From assembly GCA_934454435.1 (NCBI GenBank), contig CAKSGA010000044.1, positions 1 to 19,324 of the forward strand: DNA of 19,324 nucleotides, written 5' to 3'. The stretch is from an uncultured Oscillospiraceae bacterium (GTDB lineage Bacteria; Bacillota; Clostridia; Oscillospirales; Ruminococcaceae). The notes under the pieces were generated by a model. It was not told the origin of the DNA and searched no databases. It was given only the letters and a program-made list of their open reading frames with translations. The translations under genes and the position numbers were made by a program. Below are positions 6,624 through 12,854 of the stretch, in pieces. The stretch's first letter is position 1. Each line of letters starts with the position of its first letter.

Positions 6624-8028
6624 CTGCGAAGAAGATTTTGTTCTGGAGCAGGCTCTGCTTTTTCGCCTTGTCGATTATGTGAACAGAGTTTTCTTTAGGG
6701 ATATTGAAATCTCTGGATATCTTATCCGCAACGTTTATCGTGCTGAAATTGTAGGTTTTGGATTTGCCGCCGAGCGTTAGTGTAAAGCCGTTCTGCGAGG
6801 TTCGCTCAATGTCTATACTCTGCGAAACTCCGTCCTTGCCGACCGTGCGTTCCTCAATTTTGGATTTGACCTGCCTGTCGATTTTCTGGGACTTTGCAAC
6901 AGCCTTTTCAGCCTGATACTCCGTCATTCCGAGCCGGTTGGTACAGATGTTCTTCATCTCTGTTTCGGTCATTTTCTCCGGAGTGAGGGCGGCGGTCTTA
7001 TCTCCGTTTGAAATGACAATATGCGTCAACGAGCGTTCGCTTTGTATGTGCGGCGTCCTTGCCGCACTTTGGGCGAACGCCTCACGACGTCCTGTCGTGC
7101 CGCCGTCCTTGAAATTGACGGAATTAAACCGCATTTCCCGCAAGGTAAGGTCGTCGCTGGGGTAGCGGATGTTCGTTTTCAGAGAATTGAGATTATCATA
7201 CTGCTCCGTATGAGCGAGGAACTTATCCTTGTCCAGCTTTAGGTCACGACAGATTTTGTTCGCCGCCAAATCTGCCTTTGCTTCAGAATAGCCGAACTGC
7301 TCCCGAAGTAATTCCATCATCTGCGCCTTATTCATGGACGAATATTCAAAGGACTTCCCAATCTTATCATCGGCGATAACGATACCTTTATCATCTGACC
7401 GAATATCCAGATCGTCTGAAATCTCGCCGTGGACGCGCTTGTAATCTTCCTTGACAACGGCGACCTGCTCAGCGTTTTCTGCGGGATAGACGCATTTTAC
7501 CTTTCCGTCGGCGGATTCCATGAACTGGCAGCTTAAACCCTGTTCCTCAAAAGCAGCTTTCATAGCGGTCACGTTGTTGGCGCTGATGTTAAAGCACTTT
7601 ACGCTCTGCGGCGCTTCTTTCAAGCGTTCCTGCATTATCTCCTGCGTTATCTGATTGACTATTCCCTTGTCACGGTCGAGGAATTCAATAGTCTGCTTAT
7701 CTCCCTTGCCCACGACCGCAACAGGAATTTTATATTCCTTTGCTTTTGCGGCAAAGGCTTTCGCGTCAGCGGAAAGAATGTTGCTCGTTGTGGAGATGCC
7801 GCATTCCGCCTTGTTGGCTTCATACAGCAGTTCGCCGTTCGTGACGGTACCTTTCGCCAATTTTTCGGCAATGCTGCCGCCGATTTGATTAATGCTGTCA
7901 ACGGAATTGTGGTACAGTTCTTTCAGCATTTTTTCAAAAAGGGGAGCAAGGAGCTTGATAAGCTCAGCTCCCACCTCGATGATTTTTTGCCCCGACTGCA
8001 ATGCAGCGGAGCCGACTTCGTCTGCCAT
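6583..8028 (-). CDS. pcfB: PcfB (DUF3801) family protein, fused 3' end
   Basis: 481 residues from the ATG at 8028, which lies 8 bases after AGGAGG; an upstream TTG two codons earlier is too close to that site. Residues 1-140 match the PcfB/DUF3801 pattern: SAALQSGQKIIEVGAELIKL, NGELLYEANKAECGI, IPVAVVG, GIVNQITQEIMQERL. PcfB helps the VirD4 coupling protein bring the relaxosome to the channel. The rest is charged and helical, with an in-frame palindromic insertion at about 309-335. The last native-looking motif is DKAKKQSLLQNK; the final 15 or so residues come from trbL DNA read in another frame. No coupling-protein gene follows, so the expected partner is gone. Confidence 0.75.
   Translation of the reverse strand: MADEVGSAALQSGQKIIEVGAELIKLLAPLFEKMLKELYHNSVDSINQIGGSIAEKLAKGTVTNGELLYEANKAECGISTTSNILSADAKAFAAKAKEYKIPVAVVGKGDKQTIEFLDRDKGIVNQITQEIMQERLKEAPQSVKCFNISANNVTAMKAAFEEQGLSCQFMESADGKVKCVYPAENAEQVAVVKEDYKRVHGEISDDLDIRSDDKGIVIADDKIGKSFEYSSMNKAQMMELLREQFGYSEAKADLAANKICRDLKLDKDKFLAHTEQYDNLNSLKTNIRYPSDDLTLREMRFNSVNFKDGGTTGRREAFAQSAARTPHIQSERSLTHIVISNGDKTAALTPEKMTETEMKNICTNRLGMTEYQAEKAVAKSQKIDRQVKSKIEERTVGKDGVSQSIDIERTSQNGFTLTLGGKSKTYNFSTINVADKISRDFNIPKENSVHIIDKAKKQSLLQNKIFFAGVANHQQYGRRIS
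7031..7099. repeat. REP-like double hairpin inserted in frame in pcfB
   Basis: Two adjoining dyads lie inside the coding region. The first is nested: outer arms GAGCGTTCGC (7031-7040) and GCGAACGCCTC (7073-7083), inner arms GTGCGGC (7048-7054) and GCCGCAC (7061-7067). The second has arms CACGAC (7083-7088) and GTCGTG (7094-7099). Both loops read GTCCT or GTCCTT. In the protein this encodes a basic, low-complexity segment (GRREAFAQSAARTPHIQSER) unlike its surroundings. Confidence 0.7.
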
Positions 8029-8053
8029 GATCAATACCTCCTGTTCAGATTTT

Positions 8054-8069
8054 GTGCTATAAATAGCAC
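8054..8069. promoter_or_regulatory. Short perfect palindrome upstream of pcfB
   Basis: GTGCTAT (8054-8060) and ATAGCAC (8063-8069) flank two bases and are followed by six T on the plus strand. No plus-strand gene precedes it. On the minus strand it lies 11-26 bases before the pcfB ribosome site, so it may be an operator or an mRNA hairpin there. Confidence 0.35.
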
Positions 8070-8141
8070 TTTTTTAGCGTTTGGGCGGTGGGGGATTATT
8101 TTATCCTTGCCATGTCTGCTTCTTTTCTTGCCCATAGGCAC

Positions 8142-8174
8142 AAAAAAAGGACAGCCATAAAGTTAACTGTCCTT
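8142..8174 (-). terminator. Intrinsic terminator on the minus strand
   Basis: Minus strand: AAGGACAG (8167-8174) pairs with CTGTCCTT (8147-8154) around a 12-base loop, followed by T residues (8142-8146). It lies 20 bases after the stop at 8194 and would separate the Rep/ParA transcript from pcfB. An intact ICE operon would not be expected to be split here, which supports foreign or rearranged DNA at 8175-8463. Confidence 0.8.
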
Positions 8175-8193
8175 GTGAATGGTGTTTGCTGTG

Positions 8194-8463
8194 TTATTTT
8201 GAAATAATGTTTGGAGATGTATTATCGATAATTGTCCATTCCCCGGATTTTGTATCTTGGGTCAGGTAAAAATACTGTTCAGTATAACCGTCATCAAAAA
8301 ATGTCTTTGTATGGTCGTACTCCGTATAGTATTTCGCCCATACGACAATAAAGTGTTCCTTAAGATATTCATCTGTCCACCCTCTTGCTTCTGCAAGTTC
8401 GCTGCCGGAGTACATAGCTTTAACACGCGCCGTTTCATCTTCATCGACCTTTATGTCCTCAAC
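8194..8463 (-). pseudogene. C-terminal fragment of an unidentified protein
   Basis: An open frame encodes VEDIKVDEDETARVKAMYSG and continues to the stop at 8194 (about 89 residues from 8463). The first Met (8415) has no ribosome site. The segment is rich in aromatic residues (FIVVWAKYYTEYDHTKTFF, QYFYLTQDT, GEWTIIDNT), as in the C-terminal accessory domain of some secreted or membrane-anchored Firmicute proteins, but I cannot name the family. Upstream the frame continues into the start of another gene read in a different frame, so its own N-terminus is lost. It has its own terminator. Confidence 0.55.
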
Positions 8464-8534
8464 GCGTAGCTGTCGGCGTTGACCGTCTGAATATCCGCCG
8501 CTATTGCGCTGTCAAGCTGTAATTTTCTGCTCAT
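8451..8534 (-). pseudogene. Cut-off start of the gene after parA (ParB-like by position)
   Basis: An ATG overlapping the parA stop (TAATG, 8532-8536) with a GAGGAA site opens MSRKLQLDSAIAADIQTVNA and stops after 27 codons. A healthy start tightly coupled to parA that ends after 27 residues indicates a lost 3' part. Position suggests the ParB partner; the few residues left do not prove it. Confidence 0.45.
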
Positions 8535-9274
8535 TATTCCTCACCAAGCCTTTCAATGATTTCCTCTGCCAAATTTTCGTATGCCTGCGCCGCAGCCGTC
8601 CATTTCATGTATTCCTTTGCGGTCAGTTTGTAGCTGAAAGAGTTTTTGATAACACGGCTGAAAGGAATGGTGGTGTTCAGCACCTTGTTTCCGAGGGTGC
8701 ATTTGAGAAATTCCAGCAACTCTGTATCTGCGGGATTTTCCTTGTCAAATTTGTTCACGATACAGCCGCCGAATTTGGCATTGCAGTTTGCAAGCGCCCC
8801 TGTTACAGCGGGAATGCCCTGAATCGCGAACGTTCCAAGCTCTATGGGAACGAACACACTGTCGGAGAGCGTGATTACTTTTTCTGTCAGCTTTGTAAGA
8901 GCCGGCGGCAGGTCGAGGACTGCGTATTCATAGCTGCGGTCGAAAGTCAGCACCTTTCTCACGTTGGCGGTCTGAACATCTTCCGGGAGCTGCTCAAACT
9001 GCGCCGCCACAAGGTTAAGCGCCGGGGTCGCCGTAAGAATGTCGATGTTAGGGTATCTGGTGGAGCTTTTTGCCACAGTGGGCAGGCAGTTTCTATTTAT
9101 CAGCGCTGTTTCAAGCCCCGCCTTCGGTTCTGCGAAGAAACGGGAACTGTTAGACTGTCCGTCAAAGTCGATTACAAGCACCTTTCCGCGCTCGGCAAGC
9201 TCGTTTGCGAGGTTGATAGCCGTTGTGGTCTTTCCTACGCCGCCCTTGTGATTGTAGATTGCGATTATGTTGAT
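8534..9274 (-). CDS. parA: ParA-family partition ATPase without a canonical start
   Basis: The conserved frame covers 246 codons. Its N-terminus reads NIIAIYNHKGGVGKTTTAIN, the deviant Walker A of ParA/Soj ATPases, followed by LVIDFDGQSNSS (Walker A') and YAVLDLPPAL (Walker B). ParA proteins bind nucleoid DNA with ATP and move plasmids or excised elements. The codon where Met is expected is ATC (9272-9274). No ATG, GTG or TTG lies between the in-frame stop at 9281-9283 and the GTG at 9181, and starting at that GTG would remove Walker A. The frame overlaps the Rep stop by 10 bases, so translation could be coupled, or parA may be dead. Its ParB-like partner is truncated. Confidence 0.8.
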   Translation of the reverse strand: MNIIAIYNHKGGVGKTTTAINLANELAERGKVLVIDFDGQSNSSRFFAEPKAGLETALINRNCLPTVAKSSTRYPNIDILTATPALNLVAAQFEQLPEDVQTANVRKVLTFDRSYEYAVLDLPPALTKLTEKVITLSDSVFVPIELGTFAIQGIPAVTGALANCNAKFGGCIVNKFDKENPADTELLEFLKCTLGNKVLNTTIPFSRVIKNSFSYKLTAKEYMKWTAAAQAYENLAEEIIERLGEE

Positions 9275-9909
9275 AGATGATTATTAACTATGGATTTATT
9301 AGCTTTAGATTTATATAATGAGGGAAAATCGGATTTTTCGGAACTAGCACCGAAGTTTGTGGGGAGCAGTACCGGAAGTTCCTTGACAGCCTGCTCCGGA
9401 GAATGTTCAGAGCAAGCACCGGAGTTATCTGGGATAGGCTCGTCAGGGATTTCTTGCTCCGGAGTTTTTTCGGAGCAAGGGGGCGGTGCTTCGTTTTCAG
9501 CCTTGTTCTTACGCTTCTTCTCATAGGACAGAGCCGCAGCCGGCTTTATGGACATCTGCTTCTTTTCGCCCTCTGAAATGAGCTTTGAAATAAGCTCTAT
9601 ATTCTCGATTATACGAAAACAGCGCTTGGCGGGAAGTCCACGGTTCTTGCTTTCGATAAGTCCGGATTCCACCAGGTTCTTTATGCAGCGTTTCTGCTGA
9701 TACTCAGAAAGGGCGGTGCTTGCTTCGAGGTCGGGAACGGTCGAGTAGAACCAGCCGCCATCGTCGAGCATACCGTTACGCTCGTAGTAGCTGCATTTCG
9801 ATATGAGGGCGGCATATATCACCGCTTCTGACAAACCGATTGCGTGAGCAAGCAAGCGGTTTACGGTCAGCGTGTTGCTGGGGTTTAGCATTTGGAATAT
9901 TGCGTTCAT
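9265..9909 (-). CDS. Winged-helix Rep/DnaD-like replication protein of the ICE
   Basis: 214 residues. Residues 1-105 match a domain common at the head of ICE and phage replication modules: MNAIFQMLNPSNTLTVNRLL, then GWFYSTVPDLEASTALSEYQ and CIKNLVESGLIESKNRGLPA, a winged helix-turn-helix that would bind DNA. The C-terminal 75 residues are a polar, Pro/Glu/Ser-rich tail with three related units (PCSEKTPEQ, ACSEHSPEQ, ASSEKSDFP). Start ATG at 9909 has a modest AAAGGCG site. It overlaps the parA reading frame. The likely role is initiating copying of the excised circle or regulating the module; this is inferred from family and position. Confidence 0.75.
   Translation of the reverse strand: MNAIFQMLNPSNTLTVNRLLAHAIGLSEAVIYAALISKCSYYERNGMLDDGGWFYSTVPDLEASTALSEYQQKRCIKNLVESGLIESKNRGLPAKRCFRIIENIELISKLISEGEKKQMSIKPAAALSYEKKRKNKAENEAPPPCSEKTPEQEIPDEPIPDNSGACSEHSPEQAVKELPVLLPTNFGASSEKSDFPSLYKSKANKSIVNNHLST
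9392..9479. repeat. Imperfect repeats with dyads in the 3' part of the Rep gene
   Basis: CTTGCTCCG (9453-9461) and CGGAGCAAG (9471-9479) form a perfect 9-bp inverted repeat. A related copy has TGCTC (9392-9396) and GAGCA (9410-9414), and a weaker third copy lies near 9340-9375. Each encodes the Ser-Glu-Lys/His-Ser/Thr-Pro unit of the tail. They may be simple tail expansion or Rep binding sites. Confidence 0.5.
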
Positions 9910-9951
9910 AAAAAATCATCGCCTTTCTGAAAGATAGGAATTACTGTGGAT

Positions 9952-10155
9952 TTATTTCTTCTGCGCTGCTTTCCACTTTTCAACCCTATCCTTGCAGCGT
10001 AAATCCTCCGCTGCTTTCGCTTCCTTATCTTTGAAGAACGGGCAGCCGCCCTTAAAGCTGCTGCTAACCAAAGCCGAGCATTTTCCGTCCCAATATGCAA
10101 AGCACTTACTGGAATTGCAGCGGGGCGACTTGGTGTTATAGAGAATGTTCAACAT
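9952..10155 (-). CDS. Small Cys-rich ICE-associated protein
   Basis: 67 residues from the ATG at 10155, chosen because AAGGAGA lies 6 bases upstream; an in-frame earlier ATG (10197) lacks a site. Cysteines at 13, 18, 26, 38 and 54, in the pattern C-x4-C-x7-C-x11-CPFFK, suggest a small metal-binding fold. Short proteins of this CFAYWDGKC...CPFFK type are common near the start of Tn1549-like elements, with no known function. It is the first gene of the leftward unit, 42 bases before the Rep gene. Confidence 0.7.
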   Translation of the reverse strand: MLNILYNTKSPRCNSSKCFAYWDGKCSALVSSSFKGGCPFFKDKEAKAAEDLRCKDRVEKWKAAQKK

Positions 10156-10217
10156 AATAGTCTCCTTTTTAGATTGTTTTGGTATATTGTGGAGCAAACA
10201 ACTTTCGGCTATTATGC

Positions 10218-10260
10218 CAAAGATTTTGTCTGCGTTTTGTGCGTGGTGATGAAATCTTTG
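10218..10260. repeat. 9-bp inverted repeat
   Basis: CAAAGATTT (10218-10226) and AAATCTTTG (10252-10260) are perfect inverted copies 25 bases apart, upstream of the first ICE gene. They could be regulator half-sites or terminal sequence of the element. Confidence 0.5.
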
Positions 10261-10263
10261 TTA

Positions 10264-10318
10264 TTTATTAACAAACGCTTATGCTAAAAATTGAGCAATA
10301 GGCAAATTTATTAACAAA
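10264..10318. repeat. 12-bp direct repeat
   Basis: TTTATTAACAAA occurs at 10264-10275 and again at 10307-10318, start-to-start 43 bases. AT-rich direct repeats beside a Rep module resemble iterons or integrase arm sites; only two copies are seen. Confidence 0.55.
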
Positions 10319-10321
10319 AAG

Positions 10322-10349
10322 GGAGAGCTTGAAAAACTCTCCTTTTTTT
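10322..10349 (+). terminator. Rightward intrinsic terminator
   Basis: GGAGAG (10322-10327) and CTCTCC (10337-10342) with seven T directly after. No plus-strand gene precedes it, so it probably insulates the flanking chromosome or ends an element transcript. Confidence 0.7.
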
Positions 10350-10396
10350 GTTATTCGATTTCTGGTTTGATGAATGTCTATACTATATTTATATAG

Positions 10397-10428
10397 AAAA
10401 AGGACGCCTTTCAGTGAAAAGCGTCCTT
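10397..10428 (-). terminator. Intrinsic terminator downstream of ireB
   Basis: AAGGACGC (10400-10407) pairs with GCGTCCTT (10421-10428), and the inner TTTCA/TGAAA also pair, giving a long hairpin with a one-base loop. On the minus strand a T tract follows (10397-10401). It lies 129 bases after the ireB stop. Confidence 0.75.
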
Positions 10429-10556
10429 ATTATTGGTTAGGGTATGGTCTGCGTTGGTTGTGCGGCACTACTATTCCTTTTGTAATGCGGGTTTGCGACT
10501 ATATCCCTTTGATGTCCCCTGTAATGGGCGGGGTCGTTGTATTTCTTCTATATTCG

Positions 10557-10802
10557 TCAGTCCGACAGGTAGGACTTCACAAGCACCTGGAGCAGCTCGT
10601 CACGGTCTATGTGGCGTATCAGCCCACGGGCGTTGTTGAATGTCGTGATGTATGTGGGATCCTCCGACAGTATGTAGCCCACAAGCTGATTTATCGGGTT
10701 GTACCCCTTCTGCTTGAGTGCGTCATAGACAGTGGTAAGGATCTCCTTCATCTCGTTTTCTCTGTCATCGTGTACAGAAAAAGTCATAGTCTTGTCGTGC
10801 AT
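10557..10802 (-). CDS. ireB: IreB family regulatory phosphoprotein (UPF0297)
   Basis: 81 residues, the usual length. The family pattern is clear: DKTMTFSV at the start, [40 protein letters not shown] and [12 protein letters not shown]. In Enterococcus, IreB is phosphorylated on N-terminal threonines by the kinase IreK and tunes cephalosporin tolerance; Thr5 and Thr7 here are the matching candidates. The GGAAGG site precedes ATG by about 9 bases. It has its own promoter and a downstream terminator. In most Clostridia ruvX follows it; here only 128 bases of non-coding DNA and then the ICE remnant follow. Confidence 0.93.
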   Translation of the reverse strand: MHDKTMTFSVHDDRENEMKEILTTVYDALKQKGYNPINQLVGYILSEDPTYITTFNNARGLIRHIDRDELLQVLVKSYLSD

Positions 10803-10852
10803 ACCATCAATCCTTCCTTATGTCCAAATATTACAAATCGGTTACATTGTTA

Positions 10853-10881
10853 ATTATACACGATGTCCGCCCAAATTACAA
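10853..10881 (-). promoter_or_regulatory. ireB: Promoter of ireB
   Basis: Minus strand: TTGTAA (10876-10881), a 17-base spacer, and a perfect TATAAT (10853-10858), about 50 bases before the start codon. Confidence 0.7.
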
Positions 10882-11014
10882 CCATCTTTCCGGACTTTAG
10901 GCAATATTACCATATAAAATCTATATTTATCACAAAAACAATTTCTTCTCTTTGGATATTCTCACAAAAAACATCAGCTATGCATACGTAGTTATATAAA
11001 ATTTGCTAAAACAC

Positions 11015-11043
11015 TTGTATATTTCTTTTTTTTGTGTTATAAT
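11015..11043 (+). promoter_or_regulatory. Promoter of the DivIVA-domain gene
   Basis: TTGTAT (11015-11020), a 17-base spacer and TATAAT (11038-11043). Transcription would begin near 11050 and leave a leader of about 110 bases before the ATG at 11162. Confidence 0.7.
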
Positions 11044-11161
11044 TATAGCATAGCGTTTATTATACGGCTGACGTGTTTCTGCGAAGCCCGGGGCGTACTT
11101 TGCTTATGTCCCGCACAGTATAATATCCCATTAATTTGTATATTTTCAGGAGGAATCACAG

Positions 11162-12793
11162 ATGGCAGCAGGCGATGGATTCAAGCAGGTCCCCTTCGGG
11201 TTTGACAAGAACGAAGTAAATACATACATCAGCGATCTCCGCAAGAAAATGAACGCCCTTGAGGCGGACATGCGTTCCAACGACGAAAAGACCCGTGCCG
11301 CTGAAAAGCTCGCAGAAGAAGCAGACGGCAGGATCAAGGCAGCGCAGGAGGAGGCTGACAAGAAGGTAGAGGAGATCTCCGCACTGCTTGAGGAGGAGAA
11401 GTCCACCACCTCCAGGCAGATGATCGAAATACGCAACCTCAAGGAAAGACTCGACAACGAAAAGAAAAAGATGACCGACATGCTCAAGAACGGCAAGGGA
11501 GTTTCCCAGGAAGCCACCCGTGCGTTCAACGAGGTCATAGACAAAGCGAATGAGGAAGCGTCCGATATCATCGAGAATGCAGAGAAGCAGGCTCAGAAGA
11601 TAATCGACGACGCCAAGCAGCACAGCAGTGACATCTCCGAAAAGACGGACGCTTTCCTGGCAATGCTGAGGGAGCAGATAGGCTCCATGAACGATGGTTT
11701 CAACACTCTTAACCAGTCCGCTGCGGAGCTTCTCGGAACGGAAGCCGCACCTGCGGTATCCCTCCCCGAGCCCGAGCCTGTCGCAGCCCCTGCGCCGGTA
11801 TTCACGAAGCCGGAGGAGCCTGCGGAGGTACCGGACATGTCGGTATTCGACAGCGTAACCGAAGAGGAACAGCCTGAAGAGGAGCCCGCTCCTGCCGAGG
11901 AAGCTCAGCCGGAGCCCGGATATGAGCCGGAGCCTGAAGCAGCCGAGCCTGAGGAGTCCGAAGAGGAAGTCCAGGCTGAAGAGGAAGAGGGCGACGCTCC
12001 CGCAACGTTCGACGATGAATGGAGCGGAAACGAGATGGCTGACGCAGTTGCAGCTGCCGAAAAGCAGATGGCGCAGACCGCTGAGAAGAATATCCCGCTG
12101 GTCAACCCTGACGCCACAAGTCCGTTCGGCGGCGACCTGTTCAATGCAGACGACCACCACGATGATATGAGCGGTTTTGAAATGGATAACGAAGAGCCCT
12201 CTGAAGAAGCCGTTGACGAGATCTCCCCGCTGGACGTTTCCGACCATGCTGAGGCTTCATATGACAACGACTTCAACAAGGATCTGCTGGCTCAGACCAT
12301 GCCATCCAACTCGCTTGGCAGCGATGCAGACGATGACCTGCTCGCAGCAGTCAGGGCGGCAGAGGAAGCGGCAGCAGTAAAGCCCAGTAACGTTTCCGAC
12401 TTTGATATGGACGAAGAGCCCGAGCAGACCTCCGGTGCTTCCGAAGAGGATGATCTGATGAAGGCACTTCGTGAGGCAGAAGCAGCCTTTGGCGGCGGTT
12501 CCGCTGACGAAAGCCCAGACGAGCCCGAAGAGGAAGAAGCTGCGGCAGAGGATCCCTGGGCAGCACTCCAGAAGCAGCTTGAAGCTATGGAGAGCGCAAA
12601 CGGCGGAGCTTCCTCCGTCACCTACGATGAACCCGAGCAGCCTGACGAGCCCGAAGCAGCTCAGCCTGAACCCGAGGCAGACCCTGATGTTGCGCCTCCC
12701 TCCGCTGACGACTCCTCTATCTGGAACTTCGGCACAAACAGCACCGACGATGACGACATGAGCTCCGATTTCGGCGGTTTCGGCGGCTTCTGA
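11162..12793 (+). CDS. DivIVA-domain coiled-coil protein with long acidic tail
   Basis: 543 residues after an AGGAGG site. The N-terminus (GFKQVPFGFDKNEVNTYISD) matches the lipid-binding entry of DivIVA/GpsB proteins, which mark curved membrane at poles and septa. Charged coiled coil covers about residues 20-185. From about 195 the protein is disordered, very rich in Glu, Pro, Ala and Asp, with short helical blocks of one pattern recurring: EMADAVAAAEKQMAQ, DDDLLAAVRAAEEAA, DDLMKALREAEAAFGG, DPWAALQKQLEAMES. It ends in GGFGGF. Typical DivIVA proteins are 150-250 residues, so the tail is an unusual addition. It is expressed alone from its own promoter. A cell-division or polar scaffold role is inferred from the first domain. 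Confidence 0.8.
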   Translation: MAAGDGFKQVPFGFDKNEVNTYISDLRKKMNALEADMRSNDEKTRAAEKLAEEADGRIKAAQEEADKKVEEISALLEEEKSTTSRQMIEIRNLKERLDNEKKKMTDMLKNGKGVSQEATRAFNEVIDKANEEASDIIENAEKQAQKIIDDAKQHSSDISEKTDAFLAMLREQIGSMNDGFNTLNQSAAELLGTEAAPAVSLPEPEPVAAPAPVFTKPEEPAEVPDMSVFDSVTEEEQPEEEPAPAEEAQPEPGYEPEPEAAEPEESEEEVQAEEEEGDAPATFDDEWSGNEMADAVAAAEKQMAQTAEKNIPLVNPDATSPFGGDLFNADDHHDDMSGFEMDNEEPSEEAVDEISPLDVSDHAEASYDNDFNKDLLAQTMPSNSLGSDADDDLLAAVRAAEEAAAVKPSNVSDFDMDEEPEQTSGASEEDDLMKALREAEAAFGGGSADESPDEPEEEEAAAEDPWAALQKQLEAMESANGGASSVTYDEPEQPDEPEAAQPEPEADPDVAPPSADDSSIWNFGTNSTDDDDMSSDFGGFGGF

Positions 12794-12854
12794 TAAAACG
12801 ACAAAAATCCAGACACCCGGGCGGACTCTGTGCCGTTCCGGGCGCTCTGCGTGA

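Larger units (their letters stand above)
3130..10349. mobile_element. Degraded Tn1549-like ICE remnant
   Basis: The genes between the XRE regulator and the 10322-10349 terminator are those of a Firmicute conjugative element in the expected order: Cys-rich protein, Rep-like, ParA, PcfB, TrbL/VirB6, PrgI, VirB4, relaxase. The coupling protein, VirB4 motor half, cell-wall hydrolase, topoisomerase/primase genes, the relaxase nuclease domain and any integrase are absent. The two fusion points described under findings account for most of this. Boundaries are approximate; no end repeats were found. The right side must end before ireB (10557-10802), which is core chromosome. Confidence 0.75.
10156..10556. 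other. Intergenic region at the ICE/chromosome border
   Basis: This 400-base gap contains no convincing gene. It holds the leader of the Cys-rich gene (weak extended -10, TGGCATAAT on the minus strand at 10211-10219), a 9-bp inverted repeat, a 12-bp direct repeat, a rightward terminator and the ireB terminator. The right ICE end most likely lies between about 10320 and 10400. The stretch 10429-10556 carries two similar blocks starting TGTAATG (10481 and 10520) and nothing else I can name. Confidence 0.5.
10803..11161. other. Divergent intergenic region between ireB and the DivIVA-domain gene
   Basis: This 359-base AT-rich region holds two back-to-back promoters (10853-10881 leftward, 11015-11043 rightward) and a leader of about 110 bases before the right-hand gene. 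The 130 bases between the promoters show no ORF and no clear structure. Confidence 0.6.

Noticed and set aside
8262..8444. Alternative minus-strand ORF of 60 codons
   Set aside because: The overlapping frame ending at 8194 is longer, protein-like and directly followed by a terminator.
8504..9280. Plus-strand ORF of 258 codons
   Set aside because: Antisense to parA, which has preserved Walker motifs on the other strand.
10264..10318. CRISPR array
   Set aside because: Only two short AT-rich repeats, 43 bases apart, with no further units and no cas genes.
10374..10853. Plus-strand ORF of 159 codons
   Set aside because: It runs through the ireB terminator and antisense to ireB; no ribosome site.
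11156..12247. Long minus-strand ORF of 363 codons
   Set aside because: It is antisense to the DivIVA-domain gene. Glu/Ala/Pro-rich coding on one strand leaves few stops on the other, and the product is a Leu/Arg/Gly-rich shadow with no motif or ribosome site.
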